55,050 nt of DNA from Anoxybacillus pushchinoensis (GCF_900111795.1 NZ_FOJQ01000014.1:1-55050), one strand, 5' to 3'. Shown: positions 18,448-27,989, numbered from the stretch's first letter. Notes: a model not told the origin generated them from the sequence alone. A program made the numbers and translations.

Positions 18448-20163
18448 ATGGAAAAGTTTGTATTAACACCACCAGATGGACCACCGAGCGATGTTGAGCG
18501 CATTAAACGGGAGAGCAACTATTTGCGTGGCACGTTAAAAGAAACGATGGAAGATCGCATTACTGCCGGTATTCCAGAAGATGATAACCGGTTAATGAAA
18601 TTTCATGGCAGTTATTTACAAGATGATCGTGATTTAAGAGCAGAGCGGCAAAAACAGAAGTTAGAGCCTGCATACCAATTTATGATTCGCGTTCGCACGC
18701 CGGGTGGAGTAGCAACACCAGAACAGTGGCTTGTGATGGATGAACTAGCAAGAAAATACGCCAACGGGACATTAAAGCTTACAACACGGCAAGCGTTTCA
18801 GTTTCATGGCGTATTGAAATGGAATATGAAAAAAACGCTCCAAGCGATTAATGATGCGCTATTGACAACGTTAGCGGCATGTGGTGACGTGAACCGGAAT
18901 GTTATGTGCAATCCGAATCCGTATCAGTCAGAAGTACATGTGGAAGTGTACGAATGGGCGAAAAGATTAAGTGACCATTTATTACCACAAACAAGGGCAT
19001 ATTACGAAATTTGGCTCGATGAAGAAAAGGTGGCAGGAACGCCGGAAGTCGAGCAAGAACCAATTTACGGGGCGCTTTATTTACCTCGAAAATTTAAAAT
19101 TGGTATCGCTGTACCACCATCTAATGACGTCGATGTATTTTCGCAAGACCTCGGTTTGATCGCTATCGTTGAACAAGGAAAGCTTGTTGGTTTTAATGTG
19201 GCAATCGGTGGTGGAATGGGCATGACCCATGGCGACCGTACGACATATCCGCAATTAGCGAAAGTGATCGGCTTTTGTAAACCAGAACAAGTTATTGATG
19301 TCGCCGAAAAAGTTGTCACGATTCAGCGTGACTATGGGAATCGTTCTGTGCGCAAACATGCTCGATTTAAGTACACGATCGATCGCCTCGGCCTAGAAGC
19401 AGTGAAGGCTGAGCTAGAGAACCGCCTTGGATGGAAGCTAGAGGAAGCGCGCCCATATCATTTCGAGCATAACGGTGATCGTTACGGTTGGGTAGAAGGT
19501 GTAAACGGAACGTGGCATTTCACGTTATTTGTCGAGGGTGGTCGCGTGAAAGATACGGATGATTATTTGTTAATGACAGGATTACGGGAAATTGCGAAAG
19601 TGCATGTTGGGGACTTTCGATTAACTGCTAACCAAAATTTAGTCATTGCCAACGTGCCAAGCGAGAAAAAAGAAGAAGTTGACGCGCTCATCAAGCAATA
19701 CAAATTGACAGATGGCAAACATTATAGTGCGCTTCGCCGCAATTCATTGGCTTGTGTTGCGCTACCGACATGTGGGTTAGCGATGGCGGAAGCGGAACGT
19801 TATTTGCCAAAGCTACTTGATCAAATTGAAGAAATTGTTGAAGAAAACGGCCTTCGCGATGAGGAAATAACGATTCGCATGACCGGCTGCCCGAACGGCT
19901 GTGCACGTCATGTGCTTGGGGAAATTGCATTTATCGGTAAATCGATCGGCAAATATAATATGTATCTCGGGGCTGCATTTGATGGCAGCCGTCTCGGTAA
20001 ATTGTATCGAGAAAATATCGGAGAAAAAGAAATTTTATCCGAACTTCGTACGCTCTTTTCTCGGTATGCGAAAGAACGCCTCCCTGGCGAACGTTTTGGC
20101 GACTTCGTTATTCGTGCGGGCATTGTGAAAGAAACGACAGATGGAATGAACTTTCATGACTAA
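18448..20163 (+). CDS. cysI: Assimilatory sulfite reductase hemoprotein subunit
   Basis: A 571-residue siroheme/[4Fe-4S] protein. The cluster cysteines are in [19 protein letters not shown] and [14 protein letters not shown], and the siroheme-binding regions [16 protein letters not shown] and TCGDVNRNV-like [14 protein letters not shown] are intact. It reduces sulfite to sulfide with electrons from CysJ in cysteine biosynthesis. GGGGGG precedes the ATG. A terminator follows directly. Confidence 0.97.
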   Translation: MEKFVLTPPDGPPSDVERIKRESNYLRGTLKETMEDRITAGIPEDDNRLMKFHGSYLQDDRDLRAERQKQKLEPAYQFMIRVRTPGGVATPEQWLVMDELARKYANGTLKLTTRQAFQFHGVLKWNMKKTLQAINDALLTTLAACGDVNRNVMCNPNPYQSEVHVEVYEWAKRLSDHLLPQTRAYYEIWLDEEKVAGTPEVEQEPIYGALYLPRKFKIGIAVPPSNDVDVFSQDLGLIAIVEQGKLVGFNVAIGGGMGMTHGDRTTYPQLAKVIGFCKPEQVIDVAEKVVTIQRDYGNRSVRKHARFKYTIDRLGLEAVKAELENRLGWKLEEARPYHFEHNGDRYGWVEGVNGTWHFTLFVEGGRVKDTDDYLLMTGLREIAKVHVGDFRLTANQNLVIANVPSEKKEEVDALIKQYKLTDGKHYSALRRNSLACVALPTCGLAMAEAERYLPKLLDQIEEIVEENGLRDEEITIRMTGCPNGCARHVLGEIAFIGKSIGKYNMYLGAAFDGSRLGKLYRENIGEKEILSELRTLFSRYAKERLPGERFGDFVIRAGIVKETTDGMNFHD

Positions 20164-20164
20164 A

Positions 20165-20198
20165 CAAATCGGCTTCCTGTTTGGGAGCCGATTTTTAA
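20165..20198 (+). terminator. Terminator of cysJI
   Basis: AAATCGGCTTCC-TGTTT-GGGAGCCGATTT followed by TTAATTTT. A 39-nt exact copy of this segment (20156-20194) recurs at 34480-34518. Confidence 0.88.
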
Positions 20199-20308
20199 TT
20201 TTACTGAAACATAAATTAACAAAATATTTAAACAAATATGATATTCAATTAACAAAAGAGAGTTAAAATGAAAAGCAAGAAAAGTGAATACAGAAAAGGT
20301 AGAGAAAA

Positions 20309-20372
20309 GGAGAAACCATAACAACAGCGTAGGGGTCATTCTGCCGTTGTTTTCGGTTTCTCTTTTGTTTAT
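20309..20372 (+). promoter_or_regulatory. GlpP-type antitermination leader / terminator
   Basis: GAGAAACC (20310-20317) pairs with GGTTTCTC (20355-20362), enclosing ACAACAGCG and GCCGTTGT, and is followed by TTTTGTTT. In Bacillus, GlpP with glycerol-3-phosphate acts on such leader inverted repeats of glp genes to prevent termination. Its position in front of glpP itself suggests autocontrol of the whole operon. Confidence 0.7.
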
Positions 20373-20388
20373 GTGAGGGGGAAGAAGC

Positions 20389-20952
20389 ATGTTTCTACAA
20401 GAAAAATTTATTGCAACTATTAAGCATCCAAAGCATATGGAATATTTCCTGAAAACGAGATGGAAAACAGCATTTTTACAAACAGGAACGATTAGTGTCA
20501 TAAAACGATATGTTGATTTGTTGAAAGAGAACGATCGTTATGTGTTCATACATGTTGAAAAGATCCCTGGTATTACTTGTGATAAAGAGGGGTTGCAATT
20601 TTTAGCAAAATTTATCCGGCCACACGGAATTGTCACGACAAAAAGTTCACTTATTCATTTAGCAAAAAAAGAAAAGTTGTGGGCGATCCAACGATTGTTT
20701 TTAGTAGATACGGATGCAATGATGAACGGTTTGCATTCAATTCAGCAAGTGGCTCCGGATGCGTTGGAGGTTATGCCCGGCATTGTACCAGAGATGATTG
20801 AGCATTTAGTCAAAAAGACGAATATCCCAATTATTACAGGTGGATTAATTCGAAATAAAAACCAAATATTACAATCTATACAAAAAGGAGCACAAGCTGT
20901 ATCAAGTGGTAACCCAGAGATATGGAAATTAGTTGAGGAAGAAGGGATATAA
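20389..20952 (+). CDS. glpP: Glycerol uptake operon antiterminator
   Basis: A 187-residue GlpP-family protein: HVEKIPGITCDKEGLQFLAK, GIVTTKSSLIHLAKKEKL, QRLFLVDTDAM, PDALEVMPGIVPEMIEHL and PIITGGLIRNK are family signatures. In B. subtilis GlpP binds mRNA leaders of glpFK and glpD with glycerol-3-phosphate. Here it heads an ABC-transporter operon for glycerol-3-phosphate, and its stop overlaps the ATP-binding protein start by one base (TAATG). Confidence 0.92.
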   Translation: MFLQEKFIATIKHPKHMEYFLKTRWKTAFLQTGTISVIKRYVDLLKENDRYVFIHVEKIPGITCDKEGLQFLAKFIRPHGIVTTKSSLIHLAKKEKLWAIQRLFLVDTDAMMNGLHSIQQVAPDALEVMPGIVPEMIEHLVKKTNIPIITGGLIRNKNQILQSIQKGAQAVSSGNPEIWKLVEEEGI

Positions 20953-22052
20953 TGATTGAATTAATAAATGTTCGTAAATCGTATGATGGGAAAACATTTG
21001 TCATTGATGACATAAGCATACAAATTCGAGAAGGAGAATTTTTTGTGCTTGTTGGACCTTCAGGTTGCGGTAAAAGTACATTACTTCGAATGATTGCTGG
21101 ATTAGAAACAATTACAGAAGGACAATTAAAAATAGCTGGGAAGGAAATGAATTTTGCTCATCCAAGTGAGAGACATTTGTCAATGGTGTTTCAAAATTAT
21201 GCTTTATATCCTCATTTAACAGTTGAAGAGAATATTGCACTAGGTTTGTACGGGAAGAAAATGTTGAAAAAAGAGAAAAGAAAAAAATGTTTGGAAGTAT
21301 CGGAAATGCTCGGTTTAACAGAGTACATGAAAAAGAAGCCGCGCCATCTTTCAGGGGGACAAAGGCAGCGAGTAGCTTTAGCGCGTGCCATTGTTGCAGA
21401 AACTCCGATTTGCTTAATGGATGAACCGTTATCGAATTTAGATGCTAAATTGCGTTCACATATGCGTACATATATTCGTCAATTGCAACGGCAATTAGGT
21501 ATGACAATGATTTATGTTACACATGATCAAGTAGAAGCTATGACAATGTCTGATCGAATGATGGTGTTGTGTGACGGACGAATTCAGCAGGTGGGAGAGC
21601 CTCTGCAAGTGTACAACAGTCCTAGCAATGTGTTTGTTGCATCGTTCATAGGGTCTCCCCCGATGAATATGGCAAAAGTACAGCGACTTTACGACTCTTT
21701 TTTACTGCAACACGAATGGATTGTGAAAATTGCTGGCGATGCACATGTTCCAAATGAATGCGTCACAATTGGTGTTCGACCGGAGCACATTAGATTGGCT
21801 CATTCGCACGAACCTCATGTTTTGTTAGAAGTCATCCATGTCGAAAGATTAGGTACGGAAACACTTGTCACATTAAGATTGACTGAACATGATCAATGGA
21901 TTGCACGCTGGCATGGACAATATCAGATCGAAGTAGGACAGCAAGTGCGAATTGCTATTGATGACGAACGTATCATATTCTTTGACGACAAAGGAAGAAG
22001 AGTGAAAAGGGAGGGAGATTCTTATGCCGCATACGGTGAAACGAGTTATTGA
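20952..22052 (+). CDS. ugpC: sn-glycerol-3-phosphate ABC transporter, ATP-binding protein
   Basis: MalK/UgpC-type ATPase of 366 residues: Walker A GPSGCGKST, Q-loop VFQNYALYPHLTV, signature LSGGQRQRVALARA, Walker B CLMDEPLSNLDAKLR, and a C-terminal TOBE/OB regulatory domain (VTIGVRPEHIRL). The substrate is inferred from neighbours (glpP and a glycerophosphodiesterase), not from the ATPase itself. It overlaps the next gene by 29 nt. Confidence 0.88.
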   Translation: MIELINVRKSYDGKTFVIDDISIQIREGEFFVLVGPSGCGKSTLLRMIAGLETITEGQLKIAGKEMNFAHPSERHLSMVFQNYALYPHLTVEENIALGLYGKKMLKKEKRKKCLEVSEMLGLTEYMKKKPRHLSGGQRQRVALARAIVAETPICLMDEPLSNLDAKLRSHMRTYIRQLQRQLGMTMIYVTHDQVEAMTMSDRMMVLCDGRIQQVGEPLQVYNSPSNVFVASFIGSPPMNMAKVQRLYDSFLLQHEWIVKIAGDAHVPNECVTIGVRPEHIRLAHSHEPHVLLEVIHVERLGTETLVTLRLTEHDQWIARWHGQYQIEVGQQVRIAIDDERIIFFDDKGRRVKREGDSYAAYGETSY

Positions 22053-22902
22053 AGGGGGGATGTATATTCTTCCTTCCTTGCTACTATTCTCGATTTTTGT
22101 ATTTTATCCAATGATTCGCACACTTTATTTGAGTATGCATATGACAGATTTTCAAGGGAATCCAACGACTTATGTCGGATTTGAGCACTTCGTTTACTTA
22201 TTTGAAGATCGCAATTTTAAAGAAAGTATGAAAGCGACATTTTTGTTTGTGATATATACCGTACCACCAACTGTCATCATTTCTTTATGTTTGGCTCTTT
22301 TGGCGAATGAGAAATTACGAGGAATACAATTATTTCGTACATTTTTTTCATCAACGTTAGGGATGAGTGTGGCAGCTTCTTCTGTTATTTGGATGTTTAT
22401 GTATAACCCTGCTGTCGGAGTAATCAACAAGATTTTAATCGCGCTCGGTGGAGAAGAACGGCAATGGCTACTCAATCCAGATACAGCTTTAGCGGCGGTT
22501 GCCGCAGCTACAGTTTGGATGAATATTGGATTTGCTTTTTTAATCTTGTTGGGTGGGTTACAAAATATTGATTCCACATTGTATGAAAGTGCAGAAATTA
22601 TAGGGATGAGTCGTTTGTATCAACTATGGCGAATTACTTTGCCGCTGTTGTCCCCCACTTTGTTTTTCGTTATAACTGTTTCGCTCATTCACGCTTTTCA
22701 AACGTTCGGACAAATTGACATATTGACGAAAGGGGGACCAATGAACACAACGACAGTTCTTGTATACTCTATCTACCGCGAAGCATTCGTTAATTACAAC
22801 TTCGGATTTGCGAGCGCTCAGGCAATTGTTCTGTTTTTCATCGTTTTAATTGTGACTATTGTACAATTTACTTTTGCTGAAAGGAAGGTGCATTATCAGT
22901 GA
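22024..22902 (+). CDS. ugpA: sn-glycerol-3-phosphate ABC transporter permease
   Basis: A 292-residue MalF-type permease with six transmembrane segments and the EAA loop ESAEIIGMSRLYQLWRITLP. ATG 22024 lies within the end of ugpC after AGGGAGGGAG. It pairs with UgpE downstream to form the channel. Confidence 0.88.
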   Translation: MPHTVKRVIEGGMYILPSLLLFSIFVFYPMIRTLYLSMHMTDFQGNPTTYVGFEHFVYLFEDRNFKESMKATFLFVIYTVPPTVIISLCLALLANEKLRGIQLFRTFFSSTLGMSVAASSVIWMFMYNPAVGVINKILIALGGEERQWLLNPDTALAAVAAATVWMNIGFAFLILLGGLQNIDSTLYESAEIIGMSRLYQLWRITLPLLSPTLFFVITVSLIHAFQTFGQIDILTKGGPMNTTTVLVYSIYREAFVNYNFGFASAQAIVLFFIVLIVTIVQFTFAERKVHYQ

Positions 22903-23714
22903 GCCTTCTAATAAAAAAAATTAGTCTATATGCAATATTGGTTATTTGTACCATCATCATGATGTTTCCAATTGGATATGCATTTTTAATTAGTTTTTTA
23001 AGCGGTGCGGAGTTATTACAGGGGAAATGGTGGCCAACAACTTGGTCAATTAAAAATTATGTTATAGCTTTTGAAAAAGTTCCTCTTGGTCGTTATTTAT
23101 GGAACAGCTTTGTTGTTTCTTTCATCGTTATGGTTGGGCAGCTAGTTGTCTCTAGTTTGGCAGCATTTGCATTTGTATTTCTTCGTTTCCCTGGGAGAGA
23201 TCTTTTGTTTTTCCTAACCATTTTAACAATGCTGATTCCTTGGGAAGCGACGGTCATTCCAAATTATTTGACCGTTCAATCTTTTGGATGGACAAATAAC
23301 TATCTTGGTTTGACAATTCCTTTTTTTGCATCAGCATTCGGTATTTTTTTACTCCGTCAACACTTTAAGACGATTCCGTTTGAATTGTATGAATCAGCAC
23401 AAGTGTCAGGAATGAAACATTTTCGCTTTTTTTGGTATGTTGTTTTACCGCTGTCGAAGACGAGTTTAGCGACTTTAGGAGTTTACAGCTTCTTAACGAC
23501 ATGGAACATGTACTTATGGCCACTTCTTGTGACGAATGATGAGAGTGTGCGTACCGTTCAAATTGGTTTAAAGCAAATGCAAACTCAAGAAATGGCTACT
23601 GAATGGGGGGTGGTGATGGCTGCAGTTATGATTATCATTTTGCCAACATTAATTTTGATATTTATCGGACAAAAGCAACTACAAAAAGGTTTAATGCAAG
23701 GAGCAATCAAATAA
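22899..23714 (+). CDS. ugpE: sn-glycerol-3-phosphate ABC transporter permease
   Basis: MalG-type permease of 271 residues, six transmembrane segments, EAA loop ESAQVSGMKHFRFFWYVVLP. It starts with GTG overlapping the ugpA stop (GTGA), showing coupling. It is the second half of the transport channel. Confidence 0.88.
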   Translation: MSLLIKKISLYAILVICTIIMMFPIGYAFLISFLSGAELLQGKWWPTTWSIKNYVIAFEKVPLGRYLWNSFVVSFIVMVGQLVVSSLAAFAFVFLRFPGRDLLFFLTILTMLIPWEATVIPNYLTVQSFGWTNNYLGLTIPFFASAFGIFLLRQHFKTIPFELYESAQVSGMKHFRFFWYVVLPLSKTSLATLGVYSFLTTWNMYLWPLLVTNDESVRTVQIGLKQMQTQEMATEWGVVMAAVMIIILPTLILIFIGQKQLQKGLMQGAIK

Positions 23715-23733
23715 TGAATAGGGGGAAAACAGA

Positions 23734-25065
23734 GTGAAAAAGTGGATATCTACTTTGCTTATTGCATCAACTTTAGTTGGATGTAACAGCGGAAGTGACG
23801 AAACGGTATCAAAAACAAATGATCAAAAAGATGAAGAACAACAAGTCCAAAAAACAGAAGTTGTATTTTGGCATGCGATGAGTGGGGACTTGGAAAAGGC
23901 GTTAAATGAAATAGTTGCTGATTTCAATGCTTCACAATCAACAATTGAAGTAAAGCCTGTATTTCAAGGGACGTATGAAGAAGCGTTAACTAAGTTCAAT
24001 GCGGTAGCAGGAACAAAAGACTCTCCGACTTTAATGCAAACATTTGAGATCGGAACAAAGTACATGATTGAAAGCGGAAAAATCGAGCCTGTTCAAAAGT
24101 TTATTGATGAAGAAGGATATGACGTATCACAATGGGAAAAAAACATTGTAAACTACTATACAGTAAATGGAACGATCTATTCTATGCCATTTAACTCGTC
24201 GACTCCAGTACTCATTTACAATAAAGATGCTTTTAAAGAGGCAGGTTTGGATCCTGAAAAACCACCAATGACATATAGTGAGTTGAAGGCGGCCGCAAAA
24301 CAGTTAACGAAAGACGGCAAATACGGATTTTCGATTTTAAATTACGGTTGGTTTTTTGAACAGATGCTAGCTGTTCAAGGTGGCCTTTATGTGAATGAGG
24401 AAAATGGTCGAAAAGGTGAGGCAACAGAAGTAGCTTTTAACGGAAAGGAAGGGCTACGTGTATTTGAATTAATCTATGATATGTATAACGAGGGTACTTT
24501 TTATAATGTAGGTCAAAATTGGGATGACATGCGTGCAGCGTTTCAATCAGGGAAAATGGCTATGTATCTAGATTCATCAGCTGGGGTACGGACGATTGTG
24601 GATAGTGCGCCGTTTCAAGTAGGAGTGTCCTATTTACCGATTCCAGATGACGTGGAGCGGCAAGGTGTCATTATCGGAGGAGCTTCATTGTGGTTGATGA
24701 AAGATGTAGACGAGGAGAAGAAAAAAGCAGCGTGGGAGTTCATGAAATATGTGACAACACCAGAGGTGCAAGCGAAGTGGCATGTAAATACGGGTTATTT
24801 TGCGGTTAATCCATCTGCATATGATTTACCAATTGTGAAAGAGCAGTGGGAGAAATATCCTCAGTTGATGGTGACGGTAAATCAATTAAAAGAAACAAAA
24901 GCAACACCAGCTACTCAAGGGGCATTAATTTCTATCTTTCCACAAGCTCGCCAAAAAATTGTAAGTGCAATGGAAAGTCTATATCAAGGTGTCGAGCCAA
25001 AGGAAGCACTTGAACGAGCGGCAAATGAAATTAACCGGGAGCTAGAAATGGCGAAAAAAAGATAA
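23734..25065 (+). CDS. ugpB: sn-glycerol-3-phosphate-binding lipoprotein
   Basis: An extracytoplasmic solute-binding protein of family 1, 443 residues. The N-terminus MKKWISTLLIASTLVGCNSG has a lipobox (LVGC), so it is anchored by a lipid. VVFWHAMSGDLEKALNEIV and the later YSMPFNSSTPVLIYNKDAF are typical of UgpB. It starts with GTG after AGGGGGAA. A small hairpin follows, which may lower expression of the downstream genes. Confidence 0.88.
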   Translation: MKKWISTLLIASTLVGCNSGSDETVSKTNDQKDEEQQVQKTEVVFWHAMSGDLEKALNEIVADFNASQSTIEVKPVFQGTYEEALTKFNAVAGTKDSPTLMQTFEIGTKYMIESGKIEPVQKFIDEEGYDVSQWEKNIVNYYTVNGTIYSMPFNSSTPVLIYNKDAFKEAGLDPEKPPMTYSELKAAAKQLTKDGKYGFSILNYGWFFEQMLAVQGGLYVNEENGRKGEATEVAFNGKEGLRVFELIYDMYNEGTFYNVGQNWDDMRAAFQSGKMAMYLDSSAGVRTIVDSAPFQVGVSYLPIPDDVERQGVIIGGASLWLMKDVDEEKKKAAWEFMKYVTTPEVQAKWHVNTGYFAVNPSAYDLPIVKEQWEKYPQLMVTVNQLKETKATPATQGALISIFPQARQKIVSAMESLYQGVEPKEALERAANEINRELEMAKKR

Positions 25066-25066
25066 G

Positions 25067-25094
25067 AGGGGTGCCCACTAAGGGCATCCTTTCA
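25067..25094 (+). terminator. Hairpin between ugpB and ugpQ
   Basis: GGGTGCCC-ACTAA-GGGCATCC followed by TTTCATC. Probably a partial terminator or mRNA-processing signal inside the operon. Confidence 0.5.
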
Positions 25095-25116
25095 TCATGT
25101 GAGAGGTGAAGTTGTC

Positions 25117-25833
25117 ATGTACATTTATGCGCATCGAGGATTCAGCGGTAAATATCCTGAAAATACAATGATCGCTTTTCAACAGGCATATGATTTAGGT
25201 GTAGATGGTATAGAGCTAGATGTGCAAATGACGAAAGATGGGGAGTTAGTGGTCATTCATGATGAACGCATTGAACGAACGACTGACGGAATTGGTTATG
25301 TAAAAGACTTTTCTTATCGTCAACTTTGTCGTTTTGACGCAGGAAGTTGGTTTCATCCACGTTTTGCAGGAGAACGTATTCCAGCATTAACAGACGTTTT
25401 AGATTGGCTAGCTAATCAAAAGAGATCAATTGTTTTGAGTATTGAGTTAAAAAATGGTATAATTCAATATGATGGGATGGAAGAAAAGTTACTAACGTTG
25501 TTGGATTCATATCGTTTATGGAACCATCATGTCATTATTTCATCTTTTTCTATTCAGAGCCTATATAAGATGCGGCAACTCGCGAAAGACATCAACCTTG
25601 CCCTGTTAGTGGAAGGAACTGAGCAAAATGTATTAGATGTTGCTCGGTCGTTAAACGTAAAAGAAGTTCACGTCGACTGGACATTTTTTATTTCAGCAGA
25701 AGGGGAGAAAGTAAGGCAAGAGGTAGATACTTGTGTATACACAATTAACGAGGTATCATTGCTTAACAAGCTGATCGGAAGTGGCGTGAAAGCAATCATG
25801 ACCGACTTTCCTGATCGTATGATTAGGAGATGA
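25117..25833 (+). CDS. ugpQ: Glycerophosphodiester phosphodiesterase
   Basis: GDPD-family TIM barrel of 238 residues: AHRGFSGKYPENTMIAFQQA, GIELDVQMTKDGELVVIHDE and the later IELKNG and IMTDFPDRM carry the catalytic His-Arg-Glu-Asp-His set. With no signal peptide it should work in the cytosol, cleaving glycerophosphodiesters to glycerol-3-phosphate and an alcohol. The ATG at 25117 has GAGGTG upstream; the longer frame from 25099 starts at a GTG with no ribosome binding site. Fits the ugp operon. Confidence 0.9.
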   Translation: MYIYAHRGFSGKYPENTMIAFQQAYDLGVDGIELDVQMTKDGELVVIHDERIERTTDGIGYVKDFSYRQLCRFDAGSWFHPRFAGERIPALTDVLDWLANQKRSIVLSIELKNGIIQYDGMEEKLLTLLDSYRLWNHHVIISSFSIQSLYKMRQLAKDINLALLVEGTEQNVLDVARSLNVKEVHVDWTFFISAEGEKVRQEVDTCVYTINEVSLLNKLIGSGVKAIMTDFPDRMIRR

Positions 25834-25840
25834 AAGGGAT

Positions 25841-26152
25841 ATGTATTGGTTGTATTTGTCGATCGCAATTGTATTTGAAGTTTTAGGGACGACTGCGATG
25901 AAATGGTCGAACGGTCTTACCAATGTGTGGGCAACAGTAACGATGATAATTAGTTACGGGATTAGCTTCACGGCACTTGCTGTAGCTTTGAAAGGAATTG
26001 ATGTATCAGTTGCTTATGCCATTTGGTCAGGGTTAGGTATTGTTTTCATCTCACTCGTCGGATTTTTCTTGTTTCAGGAAATAATGAGTTCCAAAAAAGT
26101 GATGGGGATTATTTTTATTCTTTTCGGAGTTATCCTATTAAAAACAAATTGA
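25841..26152 (+). CDS. SMR-family efflux protein
   Basis: A 103-residue, four-transmembrane-helix protein of the EmrE/QacC/SugE family. The essential membrane Glu is in [16 protein letters not shown], and the signature [19 protein letters not shown] is present. A single full-length gene suggests a homodimer exporting a cationic drug, guanidinium or similar compound. It starts 8 nt after ugpQ, so it is probably in the same transcript, though no functional link is obvious. Confidence 0.87.
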   Translation: MYWLYLSIAIVFEVLGTTAMKWSNGLTNVWATVTMIISYGISFTALAVALKGIDVSVAYAIWSGLGIVFISLVGFFLFQEIMSSKKVMGIIFILFGVILLKTN

Positions 26153-26175
26153 ATAAATATAGGAGGTCATTTTTC

Positions 26176-26493
26176 ATGATCGTCACAACAACAAATAGCA
26201 TCGAAGGAAAGCAAATTGAGCAATACCTCGGTTTAGTGTCTGGTGAGGTGATTTTGGGGGCCAACGTTGTTCGTGATTTTTTAGCGAGCATTACAGACAT
26301 TATCGGTGGACGAAGTGGAACGTATGAAAGCAAGTTAGCAGAAGGACGTGAAATGGCTGTGCAAGAAATGGTGAAAAAAGCGCGCAATATGGGAGCAAAT
26401 GCAGTAATTGGTGTCGATCTTGATTTTGAAACGTTGCGCGATGGCATGATGATGTGCCTTGCGACAGGTACAGCGGTGAAAGTGAAGGAATAG
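26176..26493 (+). CDS. YbjQ/UPF0145 family protein, copy 1
   Basis: 105 residues beginning [20 protein letters not shown], with [20 protein letters not shown] and [17 protein letters not shown], diagnostic of the YbjQ/UPF0145 family of small pentameric proteins, annotated as putative heavy-metal-binding. AGGAGG precedes the ATG. A second copy differing at only a few residues lies at 34599-34916, on the far side of the type I restriction-modification operon. Confidence 0.88.
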   Translation: MIVTTTNSIEGKQIEQYLGLVSGEVILGANVVRDFLASITDIIGGRSGTYESKLAEGREMAVQEMVKKARNMGANAVIGVDLDFETLRDGMMMCLATGTAVKVKE

Positions 26494-26501
26494 GGAATGT
26501 G

Positions 26502-26532
26502 AGAAGAAGCGGAATCGGCTTCTTCTCTTTTA
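26502..26532 (+). terminator. Terminator after ybjQ copy 1
   Basis: GAAGAAGC-GGAATCG-GCTTCTTC followed by TCTTTTAATT. It ends the transcript that starts at glpP. Confidence 0.8.
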
Positions 26533-26609
26533 ATTAAGGTAAGAAAACATTCTTGTTAGAAAGGTTTTCGGGGACTTGAAAGAAAAAAGCTCTCTTGGTA
26601 TGAAGAGGG

Positions 26610-26757
26610 GGTGCCGATGAAAAGTTGACCCTAACATCAGACGTACACAAAATTGTGAAATTGAACACTTGTGGTGAAGAACCTTTGTTTTTTTCTCGTG
26701 TATGCATGGCTTGGGGTGTCATGAATGATTGACAATACTGACGTAATATATAAAAAT
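26610..26757 (+). pseudogene. Degenerate tnpB-like sequence
   Basis: In-frame stretches such as EKLTLTSDVHKIVKLNTCGE followed by PLFFSRVCMAWGVMND resemble the extreme C-terminal tail of IS605 OrfB/TnpB proteins but are interrupted by stops. It leads into the repeat at 26758-26880. Confidence 0.35.
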
Positions 26758-26880
26758 CACACAAAGCGTTCAGAAGAACAGGCAGTCATCGCCCTTGGTG
26801 GAGATGCGGGAGTGAAAGCCCACCTGAAGTTTTGTGAATGAAGTCGATCCATAGCGGGAGGGGCTATAGATTTTTGTTTT
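26758..26880 (+). repeat. tnpB-tail / omega-RNA-like repeat, copy A
   Basis: The plus strand reads SEEQAVIALGGDAGVKAHL then KFCE and stop (26839-26841), a TnpB-like C-terminus without the body of the gene. It is followed by the stem ATCCATAGC (26847-26855) with GCTATAGAT (26863-26871, one mismatch) and a T-rich tract. About 80% identical to copy B at 27990-28097. It may be a solitary remnant of an IS605 right end with its guide-RNA scaffold. Confidence 0.55.
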
Positions 26881-26927
26881 ACCACTATGCAATAGGCGAG
26901 CTCGTTACGTGACAAGGATGGTGTGTG

Positions 26928-26956
26928 TTGCCATTGTCGTGTTTTTGTTGTATAAT
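26928..26956 (+). promoter_or_regulatory. Sigma-A promoter for the NYN gene stub
   Basis: TTGCCA (26928-26933), 17-bp spacer, perfect TATAAT (26951-26956). It now drives only a ~20-codon gene stub. Confidence 0.75.
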
Positions 26957-27003
26957 TGTGCATAGAATAAACGCTGTCGTTCGTATGGATGGCAGGTCAA
27001 GAA

Positions 27004-27035
27004 GGGAGCGGCATCGTGTCGCTCCTTTTGTTTTT
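27004..27035 (+). terminator. Leader hairpin/terminator before the NYN stub
   Basis: GGAGCG-GCATCGTGT-CGCTCC followed by TTTTGTTTTT, between the strong promoter and the NYN start codon. It could be an attenuator, though no aptamer is recognised. Confidence 0.6.
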
Positions 27036-27048
27036 CATGTGGGGAGGG

Positions 27049-27115
27049 ATGTTTTTGTATTCACGAATCGCCTTATTTATTGATGGCGGGTATCTTGACA
27101 ACATATTGAAATGGC
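27049..27115 (+). pseudogene. 5' stub of a NYN-domain (LabA/DUF88-like) gene
   Basis: MFLYSRIALFIDGGYLDNIL is the typical start of a NYN/PIN-like RNase-fold protein (the catalytic Asp of FIDGGYLD). GGGGAGGG precedes the ATG. After about 22 codons the frame runs into the IS605-type element at 27116. The rest of the gene is not found on the other side, so insertion was accompanied or followed by deletion. Confidence 0.65.
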
Positions 27116-27513
27116 GTCAACTACCCCCACTTAGCTAACGCTTGAAGCGGGGGCTTGCAACTCCCCAGAAGTGCGAACGGACTTCGTCCTCCTTCCTTGA
27201 CTTGGGGTTGCATCAGGGGCAGGTTGACGACTACCCAACGACATAGGTCATGCCTATATCGCTACCGAGTGGCTCGGCATGTCTGTAGGCAGTACTTGAC
27301 TTCCACGCACAACAGACGGATGTACGCTCGATGTTTTACGGTTGCAACGTTTCCTGCAACCAACTCCCTACATCGAGTAACGGGAATTGGAGTGCCTTGA
27401 TTCAACGGTTTTCTCCACGTTTTTATTCTATCATATACAGAAGAAAGGAGGAAGGGCGATTCCTCCCCGACTTTCGCTCTCGCTTAGAAGCCGGGGTCTC
27501 CTCGCCAAAGATG
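27116..27513. mobile_element. ORF-less IS200/IS605-type element (PATE), copy 1, with structured RNA core
   Basis: On the minus strand it runs from a left-end hairpin (CCCCGGCTT/AAGTCGGGG) directly after TTCAT to a right-end hairpin (CCCCCGCTT/AAGTGGGGG) ending GTAGTTGAC. The ends match those of the tnpA-bearing element at 53.95 kb and the tnpB element at 0.8 kb. No protein is encoded: the open frames inside are not conserved with copy 2. The ~300-nt interior has stems with compensatory changes between copies, so it probably makes a structured RNA, a candidate omega RNA (HEARO/IscB-type, or TnpB-type if read on the minus strand). It needs a transposase supplied in trans. Confidence 0.75.
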
Positions 27514-27916
27514 ATGAAAAAAGACCGCTATATTTATCCGGCTATTTTCGATGATGACAGTGACGGGATATCTGTGGAATTCCCTGATCTTCCTGGATGT
27601 TTCACGTGTGGCGATACAGAAGAGGAAGCGCTGCAAATGGCAAAAGAGGCATTGGCACTGCATTTATACGGATTAGAACAGGAGAATGAAGTCATTCCGA
27701 ATCCTTCAAAATTGTCGGACATTCCATACAAAAATAATAAAACCGTTGTCTTTATTGAAGTATGGATGCCGCCTTTTCGCTATGAAATGGAAGCTTAGCT
27801 ATAAAAAAGACGTTAACGATTCCAAAATGGCTTGATGATTTAGTGGAAGAACAGTATGTGAACGATTCGTAAATTTTTTAAGAGATGTTAAAAAGCATTT
27901 GCACGGTTACGATTGA
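27511..27916 (+). pseudogene. hicB: hicB-like antitoxin gene, frameshifted
   Basis: MMKKDRYIYPAIFDDDSDGI, EFPDLPGCFTCGDTEEEALQ and VFIEVWMPPFRYEME are a HicB partial-RNaseH fold. The DNA-binding C-terminus then continues in other frames (KKTLTIPKWLDDLVEEQYVN, then NFLRDVKKHLHGYD), so at least two frameshifts are present. No hicA toxin gene is adjacent. The transposable element lies directly against the ATG and has replaced the ribosome binding site and promoter. Confidence 0.75.
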
Positions 27917-27989
27917 GAAATAAAAGAGGATTATGTATAACAGATGTGGGAATGTTTGTATATGAATAAGTTAGGAAAAGATTTGAGAG

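Noticed and set aside
27155-27510. Open reading frames within ORF-less element copy 1, including an extension of hicB upstream to 27331
   Set aside because: The corresponding frames in copy 2 are not conserved as protein, while base-paired stems are; the Arg/Cys-rich translations look non-coding. hicB starts at its own ATG.
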